Made by a program: the position numbers and the translations under genes
Part shown: positions 59,105 to 64,000 of the stretch, one piece after another
How positions within the stretch are numbered: position 1 is the stretch's first letter
Layout: each line of letters opens with the position of its first letter
Assembly (NCBI RefSeq): GCF_000021565.1
Contig: NC_012440.1
Location: 884,210-948,209 of the forward strand
DNA length: 64,000 nucleotides
Direction of reading: 5' to 3'
Source of the DNA: Persephonella marina EX-H1
Lineage (GTDB): Bacteria; Aquificota; Aquificia; Aquificales; Hydrogenothermaceae
Notes under the pieces: generated by a model
What the model was told of the DNA's origin: nothing
Database searches by the model: none
Seen by the model: the letters and a program-made list of their open reading frames with translations, nothing else

Positions 59105-60196
59105 ATGGAAAGAAAACTAAAGATTCTGCTTGATTACTCCTCTAAGATCGCTAATGAGAAAGATCTGAGAAATGTTCTCCTTTTCTTAACAGATCTCGCA
59201 AAGGAGATAATGGAAGCTGATAGATGCAGTATATTTCTTTACGATGATCAGAAAAAAACTTTATGGACTATTGTTGCCCACGGTGTTGACAGGATTGAGA
59301 TAGATGCTGATAAAGGGATTGCAGGGTATGTTTTCAGAACAGGCGAGATCTTAAATATACCGGACGCTTACAAAGATCCAAGGTTTGACAGAGATATTGA
59401 TAAAAGAACAGGTTACAGAACAAGGACGATTCTTGCAGTTCCTCTTTTTGACAGAAAACAGAATATAATAGGTGTTTTTCAGGTAATAAATAAGCTAACA
59501 AACAGTGTATTTACAGAAGAGGATATTGAGCTTTTAAGACATATTTCCCTGTATGCATCATCAACTATTGAAAATGCCATCCTTTATGAAAAACTTAAAA
59601 AAGCCCATGAGGATGTTATATACAGGCTTTCCCATGCAACAAAATTTAAGGATCCTGAAACACAGAACCATATTATCAGGGTTGGACTTTACTGTGAGAT
59701 ACTTGCAAGAGAAGCTGGACTTGATGAAGAAGATGTTGAGCTTGTAAAGCTTGCAGCCCCCATGCACGATATAGGGAAGGTAGGTATACCTGACAGGGTG
59801 CTTCTCAAACCGGGAAAGCTAAACGATGAAGAATGGGAGATAATGAAGAAACATACGATATACGGCTATGAGATACTGAAAGGTGGAGACAGCAGACTTC
59901 TCCAGATAGCGGCTGATATAGCTATTGAGCATCATGAGAGATGGGATGGAACTGGATATCCTTTTGGAAAGAAGGGAGAGGAGATATCAATTTACGGGAG
60001 AATGACATCAATATCTGATGTGTTTGACGCTCTTACATCTGACAGGCCGTATAAAAAAGCATGGGATATGGACAGAACTGTAAGATTTTTTAAGGAACAG
60101 AAGGGGAAACATTTTGACCCATTTCTTACAGATATATTTTTAAAAAATATAGATCAGATGTTCAGTATAAAGAGGGAGCTTAGAGATGAGGATTAA
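59105..60196 (+). CDS. GAF-HD-GYP protein, c-di-GMP phosphodiesterase
   Basis: 363 residues, no membrane helix. A GAF domain (about 17-155) ends with GVFQVINKLTNSVFTEEDIE, close to the NKFDE motif (N-K-xn-F-x3-D-E) found in GAF domains that bind cyclic nucleotides, with the last Glu replaced. The HD-GYP domain (about 180-350) has HDIGKVGIPDRVL and EHHERWDGTGYP, all metal and GYP residues present, so it should hydrolyse c-di-GMP. It overlaps the FecR gene by 11 bases and precedes an adenylate cyclase and a cAMP-type phosphodiesterase. Confidence 0.92.
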   Translation: MERKLKILLDYSSKIANEKDLRNVLLFLTDLAKEIMEADRCSIFLYDDQKKTLWTIVAHGVDRIEIDADKGIAGYVFRTGEILNIPDAYKDPRFDRDIDKRTGYRTRTILAVPLFDRKQNIIGVFQVINKLTNSVFTEEDIELLRHISLYASSTIENAILYEKLKKAHEDVIYRLSHATKFKDPETQNHIIRVGLYCEILAREAGLDEEDVELVKLAAPMHDIGKVGIPDRVLLKPGKLNDEEWEIMKKHTIYGYEILKGGDSRLLQIAADIAIEHHERWDGTGYPFGKKGEEISIYGRMTSISDVFDALTSDRPYKKAWDMDRTVRFFKEQKGKHFDPFLTDIFLKNIDQMFSIKRELRDED

Positions 60197-60875
60197 AGCT
60201 GTTTTTGTTTTCATGATCTTTGCGATCACTTCTCTTTACGCTCAGGAGGCCGGTAAGATCGTTCAGTATGAAGGTGTTGTTAAGGTTCACAGGGAAGATA
60301 AAGTAAGACCTGTGAAGGTAGATCATCCTGATTTTCCTATTTTTGTCAGAGATATCGTAAGAACTAAAAGCAGGTCTCTTGCCTTTATCAGATTTATAGA
60401 TGGTTCAAAGGTAGTGCTTACAGAAAAGTCATCCCTTATTGTTCAGGATCTTGATATGGTATCTGCTAATGAAGGGAGAGTTCTTTTTAAGATAGAGAAA
60501 AGGGGTAAGCTTAAAGGACTGAAAGTTAAGGCGAGATCTGTTGTTATTGGCGTTAAAGGAACAAAGTTCATCATAGATATGACAGATGACAGTATGAATA
60601 TCTTTCTAAAAGAAGGTGTTATATCAGTCAGATCTTTAGTTGGAGAGTTTATAAGATACAGACAGAGAGAGATCTCCGAATTTGAGAGATTTAAAGAGGA
60701 GCAGATAGGTGGGTATGAAAAATACAAGAAGGAGATGGAAGAGGAGTTCAAAGAGTTTGTTAAAGAGTTTGAGATGAGAGGGGGGACGGCGGTCAGTATA
60801 AAAGATGGTGAGGTCAGGGATATAAAGATACCACCGTATATAGAAAAAGAGTTTGAGCTTTTAGACAGATTTTGA
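60186..60875 (+). CDS. Periplasmic FecR-domain protein
   Basis: 229 residues. A signal peptide (1-19, TSLYAQ) is followed by a FecR-type domain (about 20-150) with FVRDIVRTKSRSLAFIRFIDGSKVVL and VIGVKGTKFIID, here shown in parts; the C-terminal third is a charged helix (YEKYKKEMEEEFKEFVKEFE). FecR domains next to CHASE2 cyclases are common in bacteria and are thought to be periplasmic ligands or regulators of the CHASE2 sensor. GGGAG precedes the ATG, inside the HD-GYP gene. Iron transport regulation, as in FecR proper, is unlikely because there is no sigma factor or TonB receptor nearby. Confidence 0.85.
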   Translation: MRIKAVFVFMIFAITSLYAQEAGKIVQYEGVVKVHREDKVRPVKVDHPDFPIFVRDIVRTKSRSLAFIRFIDGSKVVLTEKSSLIVQDLDMVSANEGRVLFKIEKRGKLKGLKVKARSVVIGVKGTKFIIDMTDDSMNIFLKEGVISVRSLVGEFIRYRQREISEFERFKEEQIGGYEKYKKEMEEEFKEFVKEFEMRGGTAVSIKDGEVRDIKIPPYIEKEFELLDRF

Positions 60876-60877
60876 TC

Positions 60878-62941
60878 ATGTTTAAGATAAGATTTCTGAT
60901 CTTATTTTTTGTATCAGTTTTATTTCTTTTTGTTTATTTCTCAAAACCTTCTTCTATTACAAAGTTTGTTTACAATCTGGAAGATATAAAGTTCTATATC
61001 AAAAGCGTTCTTGGTGCTGACCATAAACCTTTTGATGATCTCGTAGTTGTTGCGATTGATGAGAAAAGTATAAACAGGTTTGGGAGATGGCCATGGGACA
61101 GAAAGGTAACAGCTGATCTTATTAACAGATTAAAAGAGGCTAAGGTTGTTGGTCTGGATATAGTTTTTTCAGAAAAAAGTAATCCAGAAAGCGATAGAGC
61201 TCTATTTGACTCAATAGGAAAGAATGGAAATGTTATATCAGGTTTTTTCTTCAGGGATTACGCAACACAGACAGTAACTGAAGAGGTTATAGATTTTCTT
61301 GAGGACTGCTCTCTACCAAGGTACAGGGTACTTTCTGAGAGTGTTGGTATACCGGAATTCTCATACATAGAGAGTAATATTCCACAGATACTAGAAAACT
61401 CACTTTCATGTGCATTTTTCAATATTAAACCTGATGTGGATGGTATATACAGACATTACCCTACAGTCTATCTTTTTGAGGGGATGATCTTTCCATCTCT
61501 GGCATTACAGCTTGTAAGATTCTATCTCGACAGGGAGATATACCTTGAGATAGATCAGCTTGGTGTAAAAAAGCTTAATATAGGAGATATTACGTTAAGC
61601 GAAAACTACATAAGACTTAACTTTTATAAGGATATAAAAACGGTCTCAGCTGTTGATATACTTGAAGGGGGTATAGACCCATCATTTTTCAAAGACAGGA
61701 TTGTTATAGTTGGTATTACTGAGATGGGAGTTTACGATATAAGACCAACGCCCGTTGATCCATTAATGCCAGGTGTTTTCCTGCATTATGTTGCTGTATC
61801 AAACCTTCTAAAGGGAGATTTTCTGAGGGAGTCTGCGATTTACGACATAACATTCACAGTGGTACTTCTTCTCTCAGTTTTCACAGTTGGATATATCAAA
61901 AAGCTAAAATACAGAATGCCTCTTTATGCATCTGTACTATTTATCCCTTTTCTTGTCCCTTCTCTCCTTTTCATTTATAAAAATGTATGGATAGTAACCG
62001 TTTATCCTTTTATATTTTCTTTTCTTTATATTATCGCACTTGAGATATACCAGTTTTTCAGAGTTGATCTCCAGACAAGGGAGCTTAAAAGAGCCTTCTC
62101 AAAATATCTCTCACCTGATGTTGTTGAGCAGATAGTAAAAGATCCTGAAAGTCTTGGATTAGGTGGTGAAGAGAAGGAGATCACAGTACTTTTTGCAGAT
62201 ATAAGGGATTTTACAGTTATTACAGAAAAGCTGAGTCCACATCAGGTTGCTAAACTCCTCAATATATACTTTGACAGTATGACAAAGATCATTCTGGAGA
62301 ATAAGGGACTTTTAGATAAATATATAGGTGATGCTATAATGGCTGTTTTTAATGCACCTTTAACTGTTCCGGATCATTCAGATAAAGCATGTAAGACAGC
62401 CCTTGATATGGTTAAAAGGCTTGATCAGGTAAACAGAAATTTAGAGAAGCAGAACCTCCCACATTTAAAAATAGGTATCGGGATCAATACAGGGAGAGCG
62501 ATTATAGGAAATCTTGGATCATCTTTAAGATTTGAGTATACAGCTATTGGAGATACTGTAAACCTTGCATCAAGGCTTGAAGGACTTAACAGGATCTACG
62601 GAACTGATATTATAGTCTCCCAGTTTACAGTAAGTAAGGTAAAATCAGACTTTCTATTCAGAAAGCTTGACAGGGTTAGAGTAAAAGGAAAAGAGGAAGC
62701 CGTTGAGATCTACCAGTTAATGGAAAAGAGTGAAAGGAATAAAAATATTAAGATCCTTTACGAGAAGGCTCTTGAACATTATTTTAATACTGAGTTCAGT
62801 ACGGCACAGGAGATTTTTAAAAAGTTGTGGGTAGAGTATGAAGACTATCCTTCAAAGATCCTTTTAGAAAGATCTGAGTATTATATTAAAAATCCACCTG
62901 AAGAGGGCTGGGAAGGTATCTATGAGTTCAAAGAAAAATAA
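60878..62941 (+). CDS. CHASE2-domain adenylate cyclase (class III)
   Basis: 687 residues. An N-terminal membrane helix (about 4-22), a periplasmic CHASE2 sensor (about 30-325), three membrane helices (about 327-400) and a class III cyclase domain (about 430-610). The catalytic residues are complete: metal Asp in VLFADIRDFT and DKYIGDAIMAVF, adenine-specific Lys in the latter, and Thr/Asp with transition-state Asn and Arg in EYTAIGDTVNLASRLEG. It should make cAMP. ATG 60878 is chosen over TTG 60872. A helical C-terminal tail follows. It belongs to the HD-GYP-FecR-cyclase-PDE run. Confidence 0.92.
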   Translation: MFKIRFLILFFVSVLFLFVYFSKPSSITKFVYNLEDIKFYIKSVLGADHKPFDDLVVVAIDEKSINRFGRWPWDRKVTADLINRLKEAKVVGLDIVFSEKSNPESDRALFDSIGKNGNVISGFFFRDYATQTVTEEVIDFLEDCSLPRYRVLSESVGIPEFSYIESNIPQILENSLSCAFFNIKPDVDGIYRHYPTVYLFEGMIFPSLALQLVRFYLDREIYLEIDQLGVKKLNIGDITLSENYIRLNFYKDIKTVSAVDILEGGIDPSFFKDRIVIVGITEMGVYDIRPTPVDPLMPGVFLHYVAVSNLLKGDFLRESAIYDITFTVVLLLSVFTVGYIKKLKYRMPLYASVLFIPFLVPSLLFIYKNVWIVTVYPFIFSFLYIIALEIYQFFRVDLQTRELKRAFSKYLSPDVVEQIVKDPESLGLGGEEKEITVLFADIRDFTVITEKLSPHQVAKLLNIYFDSMTKIILENKGLLDKYIGDAIMAVFNAPLTVPDHSDKACKTALDMVKRLDQVNRNLEKQNLPHLKIGIGINTGRAIIGNLGSSLRFEYTAIGDTVNLASRLEGLNRIYGTDIIVSQFTVSKVKSDFLFRKLDRVRVKGKEEAVEIYQLMEKSERNKNIKILYEKALEHYFNTEFSTAQEIFKKLWVEYEDYPSKILLERSEYYIKNPPEEGWEGIYEFKEK

Positions 62942-63686
62942 AATCAGGGTTTTAGGTGCTTACGGCAGCAAATACAGGGACATGAATCCCTCCACATTTC
63001 TTATTAATGATACTGTATGTATAGACGCAGGTAATATAATTGAACCTCTAAAAGAAGATATATTTAAGATCTCACACATATTTCTCACACATTCTCATTT
63101 TGATCATATAAGTGATATACCATTCCTTCTGGATCTAACATACTCTAAAAGGGAGAAACCTCTTTATCTGTACGCTCTGAAAGATACGATAAACACATTG
63201 AAGGAAGATCTTTTTAATCAGAGTATTTGGCCAGATTTTTCAAAGATAAAGCTTCCACAAACTGGAGAACCTGCCCTCCAGTTTATAGAGATATCATATT
63301 ATGAGGAGTATACAGTTGATGGTATAAGGGTAAAAACTTTTCCTTCAGAACATACAGTGCCAACTTCAGGTTTTATTATAAACGATCAGATACTTATATC
63401 AGGAGATACAGTATCAACAGATGTTATAATCAATCAGCTTAAAGAGAACCCTGATATTAAAAAGGTTTTCATAGATATCTCCTTCCCTGAAAGACTGGAA
63501 GATATCGCATACAAAAGTAAACACCACTCAACAAAAACTGTGAGGGATCTCATAAGAAAGTTAAATGGTCATATCAGTATATACGGATACCATCTGAAAC
63601 CTCTGTATGCCGAGGAGATAAAGAAAGAGCTAAAAGATGAGAGAGTTTCTTTTCTGGAAGAGGAGGACAGATTTTACTTTTTATAA
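62922..63686 (+). CDS. Class II 3',5'-cyclic-nucleotide phosphodiesterase-like MBL-fold protein
   Basis: 254 residues. The MBL metal motif is THSHFDHISDIPFL, close to the class II cAMP phosphodiesterase signature (H-x-H-x-D-H), followed by YLYALKDTINTLKEDLFNQSIWPDF (parts), a pattern found in bacterial proteins of that family. Further metal ligands are in SEHTVPTSG, ISGDT and KHHSTK. It would degrade the cAMP made by the cyclase whose gene it overlaps by 20 bases. GAAGG precedes the ATG. It has no signal peptide, so it acts in the cytoplasm. The cAMP substrate is inferred from family and neighbour. Confidence 0.8.
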   Translation: MSSKKNKIRVLGAYGSKYRDMNPSTFLINDTVCIDAGNIIEPLKEDIFKISHIFLTHSHFDHISDIPFLLDLTYSKREKPLYLYALKDTINTLKEDLFNQSIWPDFSKIKLPQTGEPALQFIEISYYEEYTVDGIRVKTFPSEHTVPTSGFIINDQILISGDTVSTDVIINQLKENPDIKKVFIDISFPERLEDIAYKSKHHSTKTVRDLIRKLNGHISIYGYHLKPLYAEEIKKELKDERVSFLEEEDRFYFL

Positions 63687-64000
63687 AAATGGGGTGATGG
63701 TCTTCCTATATAATAACCCTGTGCATAATCAATACCGACAGATTTTACAGCCTCAAGAATAACCTCATTTTCAACATACTCTGCAACAGTTTTTATTCCT
63801 AAATTCTTTGTTAATGTTGTTATACTGAGAACAAAGGCTCTGTCTTTAGGATTTTTTACCATACTTCTTATAAAATCACCCTCAATTTTCACTATATCTA
63901 TCGGGAATCTCTTTATATAATGGAAAGATGAAAATCCAGAACCAAAGTCATCTATCGCAAACTTAAATCCTTCATCTTTAAGTTTCATAACAAAATCTTC
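63674..64000 (-). CDS. C-terminal part of an EAL-domain protein (window edge)
   Basis: The minus-strand frame is open to the last base of the window, so the gene continues outside; 108 residues are seen. They contain the second half of an EAL c-di-GMP phosphodiesterase: KFAIDDFGSGFSSFHYI (the DDFGSG motif with catalytic metal Asp pair), DIVKIEGDFI (catalytic Lys/metal loop), VAEYVEN and AQGYYIGRPSP. The catalytic residues in this half are intact; the E-x-L motif itself lies beyond the edge. It converges on the PDE gene with a 13-base overlap. It may carry GGDEF or sensor domains upstream. Confidence 0.9.
   Translation of the reverse strand, partial: EDFVMKLKDEGFKFAIDDFGSGFSSFHYIKRFPIDIVKIEGDFIRSMVKNPKDRAFVLSITTLTKNLGIKTVAEYVENEVILEAVKSVGIDYAQGYYIGRPSPHFYKK

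Overview
This window is AT-rich, densely packed bacterial chromosome with 64 genes on both strands. Gaps are short, many genes overlap by 1-14 bases, and no stretch over 300 bases lacks a gene. I see no insertion sequence, prophage, CRISPR array or rRNA. The gene content suggests a thermophilic, microaerophilic, chemolithotrophic member of the Aquificota, most like the Hydrogenothermaceae (Persephonella or Sulfurihydrogenibium). The pointers are a DHH-CBS-nucleotidyltransferase of the type found in Aquifex-like bacteria, scattered biosynthetic genes (trpC, pncB and hemE each stand alone), small periplasmic c-type cytochromes and a catalase-peroxidase. The taxonomic call is an inference from gene content.

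Bases 1-24,000 are mainly housekeeping: uvrC, a PAS/chemoreceptor-like protein, a HAD phosphatase, a methylthio-nucleoside phosphorylase, a diguanylate cyclase with a U32 protein, trpC, a PP2A-like phosphatase, a secreted five-PKD metalloprotease, rsgA, an orphan metal-binding protein with pncB and murC, two cell-wall hydrolases that overlap by 101 bases, and a TRIC-sfsA-hemE operon. A strong Fur-box-like site separates hemE from two cytochrome c genes. Bases 22,700-30,000 hold a two-component system, a membrane protein with five 11-residue repeats coupled to the DHH-CBS-tRNA nucleotidyltransferase, a tRNA-Leu(GAG) embedded antisense to the surrounding operon, a thioesterase and a phosphohexomutase. 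Bases 30,000-39,600 hold metG-nuoE-nuoF facing katG, then an aminotransferase, glycine oxidase, MBL-fold protein and SDR.

The most distinctive region is 39,680-54,553, a type IV pilus locus resembling MSHA. One arm (+) encodes two ExeA/MshM-like proteins, one apparently ATPase-dead with a SPOR domain and one active with an SH3 domain, followed by a diguanylate cyclase. The opposite arm (-) encodes a PilM-PilN fusion, PilO-like and PilP-like proteins, a secretin lipoprotein, a TPR protein and a 695-residue prepilin-like protein with Ig-like repeats, probably a tip adhesin. A second + arm encodes the major pilin behind a sigma-28-like promoter, its terminator, the GspE/MshE ATPase, the GspF platform protein and a patatin-like lipase. 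No prepilin peptidase is present here.

Bases 54,500-64,000 hold dnaJ-grpE, a LabA-like NYN protein, an SbcD-like nuclease, an aldo/keto reductase, and a signalling run: GAF-HD-GYP phosphodiesterase, FecR-domain protein, CHASE2 adenylate cyclase and class II cyclic-nucleotide phosphodiesterase, with a truncated EAL protein facing them. Together with two GGDEF proteins, the window is rich in c-di-GMP and cAMP signalling that plausibly controls the pilus and surface life. That last link is inference.
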